DNA of 64,000 bases from Billgrantia ethanolica (lineage in GTDB: Bacteria; Pseudomonadota; Gammaproteobacteria; Pseudomonadales; Halomonadaceae). The notes under the pieces were generated by a model. That model saw nothing but the letters and a program-made list of their open reading frames with translations. It had not been told where the DNA came from and did no database searches. Location: the NCBI RefSeq assembly GCF_021404305.1, contig NZ_JABFTX010000001.1, positions 806,001 through 870,000 on the forward strand, given 5' to 3'. This document shows positions 25,483 through 33,731 of this stretch, one piece after another. Made by a program: the position numbers and the translations under genes. The stretch's first letter is position 1. Each line of letters starts with the position of its first letter.

Positions 25483-26600
25483 CAGCCCATCTCCATGAAG
25501 AACAGCGCAGCCAGGGCGTCGAGCAGGATCACCATGAAGATCGACTGCACCACGCTGGAGGTGGTGTGCTCGCCCACCGACTGGGCGCTGGCCTCGGTCT
25601 TGAACCCTTCCAGACAGCCGATCACGGCGATCACGAAGGCGAACAGCGGTGCCTTGGCGATGCCCACCAGGAAGTGTCCCAGGGGAATGTCGCGCTGCAC
25701 GATGGCGAGGAACTGGGCAAAGGAGATGTCCAGCGCCATGGCGCATACCAGTGCGCCGCCGAACATGCCGCAGAGCATGCCGATCAGGGTCAGGATCGGC
25801 AGGCTCACGGTCATGGCCAGTACCCGCGGCAGCACCAGCAGCTCCATGGGATCGAGCCCCTGAGCGCGCAGCGCATCGAGCTCCTCGTTGGCCTTCATCG
25901 AGCCGATCTGGGCGGTGAAGGCGCTGGCGGTACGCCCGGCCAGCAGGATGGCGGCGAGAAGCACGCCGAATTCGCGCAGAAAGGCGTAGGCGACCAGATT
26001 CACCGTGTAGATGGTGGCACCGAAGTCGCGCAGCACCGTAGCGCCCAGAAACGCCACCACCGCGCCCACCAGAAAGGTGAGCAGGGCGACGATGGGAATG
26101 GCGTTGAGTCCGGTCTGCTGTACGTGCGCCACCAGCGAGGTGAGGCGCCAGCGCCAGGGGGTAAACAGCGTGGCGAGCAGCGTGCTCAGGGTCAAGCCGA
26201 TGAAAGCGATCAACTGGAGTTGCTGACGGGCGAGCTGCTCGACTATCTGCCCCAGACTGGCCAAGGCCGCCAATGGAGCCGGCCGAGGTACGGGAGGCGG
26301 TAGCGGGTTGGTGCGCGAGGCTTCTGCCACCGCCGCGAGCAATGCCTGACGCTCCGAGGACAGGCCAGGGGCCCACTGGGCGACCTCGAGCACGGCGTCG
26401 GGGCCCAGCAGGTCGACCAGCAGCGAGGCGCCTGAGGTGTCCAGCTCGCCGAGCTTGGTCAAATCGACCGAGTCGGCTTCGTGTACCCGCGCTACGGCGT
26501 CCCTGAGCCTGGCATAGTGCGGCAGGGTCCAGTCGCCCACGGCGCTGAGGCGGTGGGCCTGCTGTTCCAGCATGCCGGGACGGGAAGCGGTTTCGGGCAT
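25479..26600 (-). CDS. MlaE-type lipid ABC transporter permease with N-terminal STAS domain
   Basis: 373 aa. Residues 1-95 form a STAS-like domain (DWTLPHYARLRDAVAR, VDLTKLGELDTSGASLLVDLLG), the role that separate MlaB has in E. coli. Residues 150-373 are the MlaE permease: NAIPIVALLTFLVGAVVAFLG, FGVLLAAILLAGRTASAFTAQ, GSMKANEELDALRAQGLDPM. First gene of permease-ATPase-MCE-lipoprotein. Such systems move phospholipids between the membranes; direction and cargo are not evident here. Confidence 0.88.
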   Translation of the reverse strand: MPETASRPGMLEQQAHRLSAVGDWTLPHYARLRDAVARVHEADSVDLTKLGELDTSGASLLVDLLGPDAVLEVAQWAPGLSSERQALLAAVAEASRTNPLPPPVPRPAPLAALASLGQIVEQLARQQLQLIAFIGLTLSTLLATLFTPWRWRLTSLVAHVQQTGLNAIPIVALLTFLVGAVVAFLGATVLRDFGATIYTVNLVAYAFLREFGVLLAAILLAGRTASAFTAQIGSMKANEELDALRAQGLDPMELLVLPRVLAMTVSLPILTLIGMLCGMFGGALVCAMALDISFAQFLAIVQRDIPLGHFLVGIAKAPLFAFVIAVIGCLEGFKTEASAQSVGEHTTSSVVQSIFMVILLDALAALFFMEMGW

Positions 26601-26654
26601 GGTGAGTGGTTCTTCTCTCCCAGAACAATGGCACCCGAAGGCAATCTCACCATC

Positions 26655-26684
26655 ACTATATCGTCATACGCCGTTAGGCGACAG
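26655..26684 (-). promoter_or_regulatory. Weak candidate promoter of the MCE operon
   Basis: On the minus strand: CTGTCG (26684-26679), 18-bp spacer, TATAGT (26660-26655), 55 bp before the permease ATG. The -10 is good, the -35 poor. Confidence 0.35.
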
Positions 26685-26694
26685 CGGCGCTGGG

Positions 26695-27504
26695 TCAGCC
26701 GTTGCCGTGCTCGAGCTCGCCGAGAATGCGACGTGCCACTTCCTTCAGCCGCGGCCCCAGGTTGTCGACCATGATCGAATGACCCAGCCGATGGGCGGCA
26801 CCGCCACAGTTGATCGCCATGACTTCGGCACCGTCCTCGAGCACCAGAGGCGTTGCGACGGCACTGATCTGCGACTGCCAGTCGCCTTCGGAAAGGCAGA
26901 AGCCGTAGCGGGCGTAATCCTCCTGGCTGCGCCTGATACCCTTTTCCAGCGCCGGCCAGTCGGCACCGTGGGCTCTGGCCAGATCCGCCATGACCGCTTC
27001 ACGACGGGACTCGGAAAGACCGCAGAGCCAGGCGCGCCCGATGGCAGTGGTCGCCATCGGCAAGCGCGAACCGACGTCGAGCCGCACGATCAGTGGGCCG
27101 CTGCCATGGCAGCTCTCGATGTACACCATCTCGGTCTTGTCGGCCGCTCCCAGGCTGACGTTGCAGTCCGTGGCCTCGGCGAACTGCTGCATGAAGGGGC
27201 GGGCGATTTCGCGGATGCCCTGGCTGGCCAGGAAGCGGTAGCCCAGGGCCAGGATGCCGGGCCCCAGGCGGTATTTCTCCAGCCGCGTGTTGTGGCGTAG
27301 ATAGCCGAGCTGCGTCAGCGTATAGGTCAGCCGCGACACCGTGGGCCGGGGAATTCCGGTGCGGCTGGATAGTTCGGCATTACCGAGATACTCCTCACCG
27401 GGGGCGAAGGCGCGCAGCAGTTCAAGTCCGCGGGCCAGGGCAGTGACGAAGTTGCGGTCCTTGGTCGATGGGGCGTCGTCTTCCAGCGGGGCGGGCTTGT
27501 TCAT
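26695..27504 (-). CDS. IclR-family transcriptional regulator of the adjacent acyl-CoA catabolic genes
   Basis: 269 aa. Winged helix-turn-helix at about 20-85 (FVTALARGLELLRAFAPGEEYLGNAELSSRTGIPRPTVSRLTYTL) and an IclR effector domain with VSLGAADKTEMVYIESCHG, STAIGRAWL-like TTAIGRAWLCGL and AVATPL near the C-terminus. The N-terminus resembles regulators of beta-ketoadipate and dicarboxylate pathways. ATG 27504; a longer reading to 27831 overlaps the thiolase gene. A 17-bp palindrome-like site lies 4 bp upstream, so autoregulation is likely. It is downstream of, and in the same direction as, the thiolase gene. Confidence 0.9.
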   Translation of the reverse strand: MNKPAPLEDDAPSTKDRNFVTALARGLELLRAFAPGEEYLGNAELSSRTGIPRPTVSRLTYTLTQLGYLRHNTRLEKYRLGPGILALGYRFLASQGIREIARPFMQQFAEATDCNVSLGAADKTEMVYIESCHGSGPLIVRLDVGSRLPMATTAIGRAWLCGLSESRREAVMADLARAHGADWPALEKGIRRSQEDYARYGFCLSEGDWQSQISAVATPLVLEDGAEVMAINCGGAAHRLGHSIMVDNLGPRLKEVARRILGELEHGNG

Positions 27505-27508
27505 GGCG

Positions 27509-27525
27509 GTTCCCTGTCGCGAAAT
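27509..27525. promoter_or_regulatory. IclR-type operator-like site D, upstream of iclR
   Basis: GTTCCCTGTCGCGAAAT matches RTTCYGCCTKGCGRAAY at 13 of 17 positions, all mismatches being in the centre. It covers the ribosome-binding region of the regulator gene. Confidence 0.5.
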
Positions 27526-27595
27526 CGTTTGGTGGAGTATCGCATATTGCTCCGGGCGGGTGCGTTGGCGGCGCCGGCCCGGGGCGGCGTAGCGA

Positions 27596-28804
27596 TCAGC
27601 CGTTGATTCTTTCGATGATGCAGGCGATGCCTTGCCCGACGCCGATGCACATGGTGACCAGCGCGTAGCGGCCACCGCCGGCTTCGAGCTGGCGCAGGGC
27701 GGTGAGGGCCAGGCGAGCCCCGGAAGCTCCCAACGGGTGACCGATGGCAATGGCCCCGCCGTTGGCATTGAGTCGGCTGTCGTCGGGGTCGAGTCCGAGC
27801 TGCTGGGCGCAGCCCAGCACCTGCACGGCAAAGGCCTCGTTGATCTCGATCACGTCCATCTCCGCGAGGGTCAGGCCGGCGCGCTGAAGCGCCTTGCGGC
27901 TGGCCGGCACCGGCCCCAGTCCCATCACCCGCGGAGGTACCCCGGCCACGGCGCTGGCCACGATACGCGCCCGCGGAGCCATGCCCGCACGCTCGCCGGC
28001 GGCCAGGCTACCGACGATCAGTGCTGCGGCGCCGTCGTTGAGGCCAGAGGCGTTGCCGGCAGTGACCACGCCGCCTTCGAACAGAGAGCCGAGCCGGGCC
28101 AGTTTGTCGACGTCGGTGCCCGGGCGTGGGTGCTCGTCTCTATCCACCGTCAGCGGCGGCTGCTTGCGCCCCTGGGGAACCTCTATGGTCAGCAGCTCGT
28201 TGTTGTAGAAGCCGTCGGACTGCGCCTTGGCGTAACGCGCCTGTGAGCGGGCGGCGAAGAGGTCGCTCGCCTCGCGGCCGATGTCCAGGTCGTGAGCCAC
28301 GTTGTCGGCGGTCTCGGGCATGCTGTGGCTGCCGTACTCGCGGGCCAGCCAGGGGTTGGGAAAGCGCGAGCCGATCACGGTGTCGTAGAGCGGCTGATTG
28401 CGGGCGAAGGGCGACTCCGCCTTGCCCAGCACGTAGGGCGCCCGCGACATCGACTCCACGCCGCCGGCCAGGAACAGTTCGCCCTCGCCGAGTCGGGTCG
28501 CCCGGGCGGCATCGATCACCGCGGCCAGGCCGCTGCCGCACAGGCGATTGAGCGTCTGGGCCGCCACCTCGACTGGCAGGCCGGCCAGCAGCCCCGCGTG
28601 ACGGGCCACGTTGCGCGAGTCCTCGCCGGCCTGGTTGGTGCAGCCGGCCAACACTTCTTCGTAGGCCTCTGCTGCAAAGTCGTTGCGTTCGACCAGCGCC
28701 TTCAGCACATGTCCCAGCAGGTCGTCGGGGCGCACCACAGCCAGGCTGCCGCCGTGGCGGCCGAAGGGGGTGCGCAGTCCGTCATAGATATAAGCGTCTT
28801 GCAT
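27596..28804 (-). CDS. Acyl-CoA thiolase, beta-ketoadipyl-CoA (PcaF/PaaJ) type
   Basis: 402 aa. Thiolase that cleaves 3-oxoacyl-CoA with CoA. Active-site Cys89 in LNRLCGSG, NEAFAVQ, GHPLGASG (general base His) and the second Cys in CIGVGQG. The wording TNQAGEDSRNVARHAGLLAGLP, GGVESMSRAPYVLGKAE, SMPETADNVA and GNASGLNDGAAAL is that of PcaF/PaaJ thiolases acting on 3-oxoadipyl-CoA, not of FadA or PhaA. This points to a dicarboxylyl-CoA intermediate, though substrate range cannot be proved from sequence. Second gene after the hydroxyacyl-CoA dehydrogenase (17-bp gap); AAGGAG before the ATG. Confidence 0.9.
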   Translation of the reverse strand: MQDAYIYDGLRTPFGRHGGSLAVVRPDDLLGHVLKALVERNDFAAEAYEEVLAGCTNQAGEDSRNVARHAGLLAGLPVEVAAQTLNRLCGSGLAAVIDAARATRLGEGELFLAGGVESMSRAPYVLGKAESPFARNQPLYDTVIGSRFPNPWLAREYGSHSMPETADNVAHDLDIGREASDLFAARSQARYAKAQSDGFYNNELLTIEVPQGRKQPPLTVDRDEHPRPGTDVDKLARLGSLFEGGVVTAGNASGLNDGAAALIVGSLAAGERAGMAPRARIVASAVAGVPPRVMGLGPVPASRKALQRAGLTLAEMDVIEINEAFAVQVLGCAQQLGLDPDDSRLNANGGAIAIGHPLGASGARLALTALRQLEAGGGRYALVTMCIGVGQGIACIIERING

Positions 28805-28821
28805 GGTGGCTCCTTGAGGCA

Positions 28822-30345
28822 TCAGGCGGAAGTCAGCGGCAGATCGAGGGTCGCGCGGCGGCGCAGCCAGGGGCTTGCGCGATAGCGGGGATCACCGGTG
28901 GCCGCCAGCATGTTGTCGAGAATGGTGAGGATCCGACGGCTGCCGTAGTGGTCGCCCATGGCCAGCGGTCCGTGGGGATAGCCCAGACCCAGCTCCACGG
29001 CGCGGTCGATGGTGTTCGGTGCGGCCACGCCCTGTTGCGCGATCTCGCAGCCGACGTTGACGATGCAGGCCACCACCCGCTGCAGCACGAAGCCGTTGCT
29101 GTCGTCGAGCACGCTGACCGGTGTGCCGTCATGGGCGAACAGAGCGGCGGCGGCATTGCGGTAAGCCGCATGAGTGGCCGGGGTGACCATCAGGCTTCGA
29201 CGACCCTCGAGGCCAGCCAGCAGGTCCACGGCCACGCAGTGCTCGGCGGGAAGGCCCAGGCGCAGGGCGCAGGCGGTGGCATCCTCTCCCAGCGGCGCGA
29301 CCAGGCAGAGCGCCTCGGCCGAGGGTGCCTCACCGCTCTCCACAGGCCAACCCGCAGCGCGTACCAGTTCGCCGAGCCGGCGGCGGGCCTCGTCATCCTC
29401 GGCGCCGAGCCACACCGGGCACGGTTCGGCCGGGGGCGGGGGCGTCTCGTCGGGCACCTGGGCCTTGCCTTCCACATACCGGTAGAAGCCTTCGCCCGTC
29501 TTGCGTCCTAGCAGGCCGGCCGTGAGGCGCTGACGAGTGAGCGGCGAGGGGCGAAAGCGCGGCTCCTCGTAATACTGGTGGTAGATTGACTCCATGACCG
29601 CATGGGAGACGTCGAGCCCGGTGAGGTCGAGCAGGGCGAAGGGCCCCATGCGAAAGCTGCCTTGATCGACCAGGATGCGGTCGATGGTGATGTGATCGGC
29701 AATGCGCTCGCCGAGAATGCGCAGCGCTTCGGTGCCGAAGGCACGCCCGGCGTGGTTGACCAGGAAACCCGGGGTGTCGGTAGTGCGCGCGGTGAAGTGC
29801 CCCATCGCCTGGCCCAGCGCTTCCACCCGGTCGGCGACGTCGCTGGCGGTGCGCAGCCCCGGAATCACCTCGACGATCTTCATCAGCGGTACCGGGTTGA
29901 AGAAGTGGAAGCCGATCACGCGCTGCGGACGTCGACAGGTTGAGGCAATCGCCGTCACCGACAACGACGAGGTGTTGGTGGCGAGTACCGCCTGGTCGTC
30001 GAGAATCTCCTCGAGCTGCTCGAACAGCGCCTGCTTGGCTTCGAGCTTTTCGACGATGGCTTCGACGACGATATCGCACCCGGCAAGATCGCCGAGGGTT
30101 GCGGCTTCCTTCAGGCTGGCAAGATAGCGCTCGGCCTCGGTCCCGCTCAGGCGCTGCTTATCTACGGCGCGTTGCCACATGCCGCCAACGAACTCCTTCG
30201 CCTCGGCGACGGCGCCTTTGCGCAGGTCGTGAAGCATCACGGTCAATCCGGCCTGGGCAGCGATCTGGGCAATACCGCGCCCCATGGCACCGGTCCCTAC
30301 GATACCCAGCGTCTTGAAGGGCGGGGTCGCTGTTGCGTTCGGCAT
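28822..30345 (-). CDS. 3-hydroxyacyl-CoA dehydrogenase, PaaH type
   Basis: 507 aa. Rossmann motif GIVGTGAMGRGIA (GxGxxG at 17-22), catalytic Ser/His region NTSSLSVTAIA and GFHFFNPVPLMKIVEVIPG, then two C-terminal 3HCDH domains (TPGFLVNHAGRAFGTEALRI ... LLDLTGLD and NGFVLQRVVACIVNVGCEIA ... LGYPHGPLAMGD). This double-C-domain architecture and length are those of PaaH, which oxidises 3-hydroxyadipyl-CoA. It has GAGGAG before the ATG and an IclR-like operator 26 bp upstream. It probably supplies the dehydrogenase step missing from the crotonase gene at 37.5 kb. Confidence 0.9.
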   Translation of the reverse strand: MPNATATPPFKTLGIVGTGAMGRGIAQIAAQAGLTVMLHDLRKGAVAEAKEFVGGMWQRAVDKQRLSGTEAERYLASLKEAATLGDLAGCDIVVEAIVEKLEAKQALFEQLEEILDDQAVLATNTSSLSVTAIASTCRRPQRVIGFHFFNPVPLMKIVEVIPGLRTASDVADRVEALGQAMGHFTARTTDTPGFLVNHAGRAFGTEALRILGERIADHITIDRILVDQGSFRMGPFALLDLTGLDVSHAVMESIYHQYYEEPRFRPSPLTRQRLTAGLLGRKTGEGFYRYVEGKAQVPDETPPPPAEPCPVWLGAEDDEARRRLGELVRAAGWPVESGEAPSAEALCLVAPLGEDATACALRLGLPAEHCVAVDLLAGLEGRRSLMVTPATHAAYRNAAAALFAHDGTPVSVLDDSNGFVLQRVVACIVNVGCEIAQQGVAAPNTIDRAVELGLGYPHGPLAMGDHYGSRRILTILDNMLAATGDPRYRASPWLRRRATLDLPLTSA

Positions 30346-30370
30346 GAAGAGCTCCTCTGGGAATTACATT

Positions 30371-30387
30371 GTTCCGCCTTGCGGAAC
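30371..30387. promoter_or_regulatory. IclR-type operator site A (perfect palindrome)
   Basis: GTTCCGC-CTT-GCGGAAC, 7-bp perfect arms, 26 bp upstream of the hydroxyacyl-CoA dehydrogenase start and just downstream of its predicted transcription start. Confidence 0.75.
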
Positions 30388-30409
30388 CTTATTTCGTTTA
30401 TTGACTGCC

Positions 30410-30438
30410 ATCCTAGGCTATGCCACATTCCCTGACAA
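30410..30438 (-). promoter_or_regulatory. Candidate promoter of the hydroxyacyl-CoA dehydrogenase-thiolase unit
   Basis: On the minus strand: TTGTCA (30438-30433), 17-bp spacer, TAGGAT (30415-30410). The start would be near 30402, putting operator A at about +15 to +31. Confidence 0.5.
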
Positions 30439-30456
30439 TCAAATGCGGTCTTTAAT
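30428..30456 (+). promoter_or_regulatory. Candidate promoter of the acyl-CoA dehydrogenase-ligase unit
   Basis: TTCCCT at 30428-30433 (weak), 17-bp spacer, TTTAAT at 30451-30456 (5 of 6). Start near 30463, inside operator B. It overlaps the divergent promoter, so binding at the sites could affect both. Confidence 0.4.
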
Positions 30457-30486
30457 TCTGCCTGGCGAAATTCTGCCTTGCGAAAT
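30455..30486. promoter_or_regulatory. IclR-type operator sites B and C (tandem)
   Basis: ATTCTGCCTGGCGAAAT (30455-30471) and ATTCTGCCTTGCGAAAT (30470-30486) differ at one base and overlap by two. Both share the centre and outer half-sites of operator A. The 15-bp phasing puts two sites about one and a half helical turns apart. Confidence 0.7.
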
Positions 30487-30559
30487 AAGGACAGATGCAC
30501 TCATCAGATTCAAGTGTGTCTCGTCCCGATCAGCCGCCTTCCCTGCGTGAGGACACGTC

Positions 30560-31711
30560 ATGATTCGCGACCCCGAACTGCTCGATCAGCTCATCGATAC
30601 CATTTCCCGCTTCGTACGCGAGCGCCTGATTCCCAACGAGGCGCGGCTGGCCGAGGAGGATGCCGTGCCGGCGGAGTTGCTGGAGGAGATGAAGGAGATG
30701 GGGCTGTTCGGCCTGTCGATCCCGGAGGAGTACGGCGGCCTGGGGCTGACCATGGAGGAGGAAGCGCTGGTGGCGATGGAGATCGGCAAGACCTCGCCAG
30801 CCTTCCGTTCGGTCTTCGGCACCAACAACGGCATCGGCGCCCAAGGCATCCTGATCGACGGCACTCCGGAGCAGAAGGCCAAATACGTGCCGCGCCTGGC
30901 CACCGGCGAGCTGCTCAGCTCCTTTTGCCTCACCGAGCCCGACGCCGGCTCGGACGCTGCCAGCCTGCGCACCACGGCGGTCCGCGATGGCGATCACTAC
31001 GTGCTCAACGGCACCAAGCGTTTCATCACCAACGGCCCCGAGGCCGATGTGTTCACCGTCATGGCGCGCACCGATCCGAGCAACAAGGGCGCTGGCGGTA
31101 TCACCGCCTTCATCGTCGAGGGCGACACTCCGGGGCTGAAGCGCGGCCCGGCGGACAACAAGATGGGTCAGAAGGGCGCGCACACCTGCGACATCATCTT
31201 CGAGGATTGCCGGGTACCGGCCGAGAACATCATCGGCGGTGTGGAAGGCAAGGGGTTCAAGACTGCGATGAAGGTGCTCGACCGCGGTCGCCTGCACATC
31301 TCGGCGGTGTGCGTGGGCGTGGCCGAGCGGCTGGTCGAGGAGTCGCTCAACTACGCCATCGAACGCAAGCAGTTCGGTGTGCCGCTGGCCGAGCACCAGC
31401 TAGTCCAGGCGATGCTCGCCGACAGCAAGACCGAAGCCTACGCCGGCCGTGCCATGGTACTCGACGCCGCGCGACGCAAGGACGCCGGCGAGAACGTCTC
31501 GACGCTGGCTTCCTGCTGCAAGCTGTTTTGCGCCGAGATGGTGGGCCGCGTGGCCGACCGGGCGGTTCAGGTGCACGGTGGTGCCGGCTACATGGCGGAG
31601 TACGCGGTTGAGCGATTCTATCGCGACGTGCGTCTGTTCCGCATCTACGAGGGTACGACCCAGATCCAGCAGGTAGTGATCGCGCGCAACATGGTGCGGG
31701 AGGTGAGCTGA
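30560..31711 (+). CDS. Acyl-CoA dehydrogenase
   Basis: 383 aa, FAD-dependent, forms the trans-2-enoyl-CoA. FAD and substrate motifs SSFCLTEPDAGSDAASLRT and FITNGPEADVFTVMARTD; helical C-terminal domain with QVHGGAGYMAEYAVERFYRDVR and the catalytic base Glu364 in RIYEGTTQIQ, as in short/medium-chain enzymes. GAGGA is eight bases before ATG. First gene of a plus-strand unit continuing into a CoA ligase with a one-base overlap. Similar single dehydrogenases (DcaA type) act in adipate degradation; substrate unproven. Confidence 0.9.
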   Translation: MIRDPELLDQLIDTISRFVRERLIPNEARLAEEDAVPAELLEEMKEMGLFGLSIPEEYGGLGLTMEEEALVAMEIGKTSPAFRSVFGTNNGIGAQGILIDGTPEQKAKYVPRLATGELLSSFCLTEPDAGSDAASLRTTAVRDGDHYVLNGTKRFITNGPEADVFTVMARTDPSNKGAGGITAFIVEGDTPGLKRGPADNKMGQKGAHTCDIIFEDCRVPAENIIGGVEGKGFKTAMKVLDRGRLHISAVCVGVAERLVEESLNYAIERKQFGVPLAEHQLVQAMLADSKTEAYAGRAMVLDAARRKDAGENVSTLASCCKLFCAEMVGRVADRAVQVHGGAGYMAEYAVERFYRDVRLFRIYEGTTQIQQVVIARNMVREVS

Positions 31712-33309
31712 TGGCCTCGCTGTCCCGCCAGTCACCCGACGAGGCGATCTTCGGCCGCATGGCAAGCGAGCTGGTAGCCGAACTGCCCGAACGTTTGAGT
31801 ACTCGGGTGCTGGAGAACGCCGAACGACTGGGCGCCGAGCCGGCGCTTGTCGATGGTGAGATCCGCTGGAGCTACGCCGAGCTGGGCCGTGAGATTCTTG
31901 CCGCCGCCGACTGGCTCGACACGCTGGGCATTCGCCCGGGCGATCGCATCATGACGGTGAGCGAGAACAGTCGGGCGCTGGTCACACTGCTGCTGGCAGC
32001 CAGCGAGCGAGATGTCTGGGTCGCCATCGTCAACTCGCGCCTGTCGGCCCGGGAGGTCGATGCGATTCGCGACGACTGTCAGCCGCGGCGGGTGTTCTAC
32101 ACCAGCGAAGCCTCGCCGGACGCCGAGGCCCACGGCGAACGTCACGGTGCCGCCGTCCATGAACACCCGGCTCTGGGACGCTTGAGAGTATCGCCGCTGG
32201 CACAAGTCGAGGCGGAGTCGGTCGAGGCCGGCGGTGCCGACCAGGTGGCGGCGATGATCTACACCTCGGGTACTACCGGCACGCCCAAGGGGGTGATGCT
32301 GACCCACCGTGGCATCCTCCATATCGCCACGCTGTCGGGGGGCATGCGCCACCTGTGCCAGGGCGAACGGGTCTACGGCGTGCTGCCGATGTCCCATGTG
32401 TTCGGTCTGTCGTCGGTGTGCATGGGCTCGCTCTACAACGGCGCCTGCCTCTATAGCGTGCCGCGCTTCGACGCCGCCGCCATGCTGACGGCGCTAGAGC
32501 ATGAGCGCATCACCGTACTGCAGGGCGTACCGGCGATGTTCGCCCGCACGCTCGAGTTTCTGCGTCGCGAAGGCCGAGCGCTGGTGGCCCCCGCGCTGCG
32601 CTACATTTCTGCCGGCGGCTCACCCCTCGACGGCGACCTCAAGGGGCGGGTTCAGGCATTGTTCGGCCTCACGCTGCACAACGGCTACGGGCTCACCGAG
32701 GCGAGTCCGACCATTAGCCAGACCCGCATCGAGGATCGCTTCGACAGCAATACCGTGGGCCGGGTGTTGCCTCTGCTGGAGTATCGCCTCGTGCCGCTGG
32801 ATGAGGGCGGCGAGGACGAGCCCGATCACGCCGGCGCGGGTGAGCTGTGGGTGCGCGGTCCCAACGTGATGAAAGGCTACTTTCGTCAGCCTACGGCCAC
32901 CCGGGCCTGCCTCACCGAGGATGGCTGGCTCAATACCGGTGACATCGCCCGGATCGACGAGGATGCCCAGCTCTACATCGTCGGTCGCAGCAAGGAGTTG
33001 ATCATCCGTTCCGGCTTCAACATCTATCCCCCCGACGTGGAGGCGGTGATCAACGAACATCCGGACGTCACGCTGTCGGCCGTGGTCGGTCGCCAAGTGG
33101 AAGGCGATGAAGAGGTGGTCGCCTTCGTCCAGTGCGAGCCCGGTGCCACGCTCAGCGAAACCGAGCTGCGCGAATTCATCGCCCCGCGGCTGGCGCCATA
33201 CAAGCGACCCACGCGTCTGATCCTGATGGAGTCGCTGCCGGCCACCGCCAGCGGCAAAATCCTCAAGGGGCGTCTGCGGGACATGGCCGGACGGGGGGGC
33301 TCGGCATGA
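31711..33309 (+). CDS. Acyl-CoA synthetase (AMP-forming CoA ligase)
   Basis: 532 aa. ANL-family signatures in order: phosphate loop MIYTSGTTGTPKGVMLTH (from residue 182), NGYGLTEASPT, GWLNTGDIARID, SGFNIYPPDVEAVIN and the C-terminal lysine in TASGKILKG (Lys516). It activates a free acid to its CoA ester with ATP. Context makes it the entry step of the pathway. The start codon shares its A with the preceding stop (TGATG), and the 3' end overlaps the thioesterase gene by 4 bp. Confidence 0.92.
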   Translation: MASLSRQSPDEAIFGRMASELVAELPERLSTRVLENAERLGAEPALVDGEIRWSYAELGREILAAADWLDTLGIRPGDRIMTVSENSRALVTLLLAASERDVWVAIVNSRLSAREVDAIRDDCQPRRVFYTSEASPDAEAHGERHGAAVHEHPALGRLRVSPLAQVEAESVEAGGADQVAAMIYTSGTTGTPKGVMLTHRGILHIATLSGGMRHLCQGERVYGVLPMSHVFGLSSVCMGSLYNGACLYSVPRFDAAAMLTALEHERITVLQGVPAMFARTLEFLRREGRALVAPALRYISAGGSPLDGDLKGRVQALFGLTLHNGYGLTEASPTISQTRIEDRFDSNTVGRVLPLLEYRLVPLDEGGEDEPDHAGAGELWVRGPNVMKGYFRQPTATRACLTEDGWLNTGDIARIDEDAQLYIVGRSKELIIRSGFNIYPPDVEAVINEHPDVTLSAVVGRQVEGDEEVVAFVQCEPGATLSETELREFIAPRLAPYKRPTRLILMESLPATASGKILKGRLRDMAGRGGSA

Positions 33310-33731
33310 ACGAGGCCGAACAGGCACCGCTGATGGGCTATCACGAACTGCTCGGCATGCGGGTGGTGGAGTGGTCGGGGGGAGTCGCCGTGGTGGAGCT
33401 GGTGGCCGACAAGCGGCATCTCAATCGCAGCGGCATCGTGCACGGTGGCGTACTGACCTCGATGCTCGACAGCGCCCTGAGTCTCGCCGGACTGTATTGC
33501 GACGTTCCCGGGCATGTCCGCCGTGGCATGACGCTGTCGTTGACCACCACCTTCATCGCACCGGCCGGGGCCGGCGTGCTGCGGGCCACCGGTCGAGTGC
33601 GCGGCGGTGGGAGCAAGGTGTACCTGGCCAACGGCGAGGTACACGACGCCACTGGCGAGCTGCTGGCCATCGCCGAAGGGGCGTTCCGCCGGCGCAGCGG
33701 CAGTGAGTCGCCGCAGGGCTTGCCTGAGTGA
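33306..33731 (+). CDS. Hotdog-fold thioesterase (PaaI/YbgC-like)
   Basis: 141 aa. The conserved stretch NRSGIVHGGVLTSMLDSALSLA followed by TLSLTTTFIAPAGAGVLRATGRV is typical of acyl-CoA thioesterases of the PaaI/4HBT group (hot-dog helix with HGG and the acidic residue D). In catabolic operons these proteins release CoA from dead-end acyl-CoAs. Overlaps both neighbours by 4 bp, so it is coupled to the ligase and the membrane protein. Confidence 0.85.
   Translation: MNEAEQAPLMGYHELLGMRVVEWSGGVAVVELVADKRHLNRSGIVHGGVLTSMLDSALSLAGLYCDVPGHVRRGMTLSLTTTFIAPAGAGVLRATGRVRGGGSKVYLANGEVHDATGELLAIAEGAFRRRSGSESPQGLPE

Noticed and set aside
24676..26634. One 652-codon frame that would fuse an unknown N-terminal part to the MCE ATPase.
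   Set aside because: The first 380 codons are the permease gene read out of frame; a GTG overlapping the permease stop gives a normal-size ATPase.
26695..27831. 378-codon reading of the IclR gene.
   Set aside because: The extension runs into the thiolase gene on the same strand in another frame; the true N-terminus and operator are at 27504-27525.
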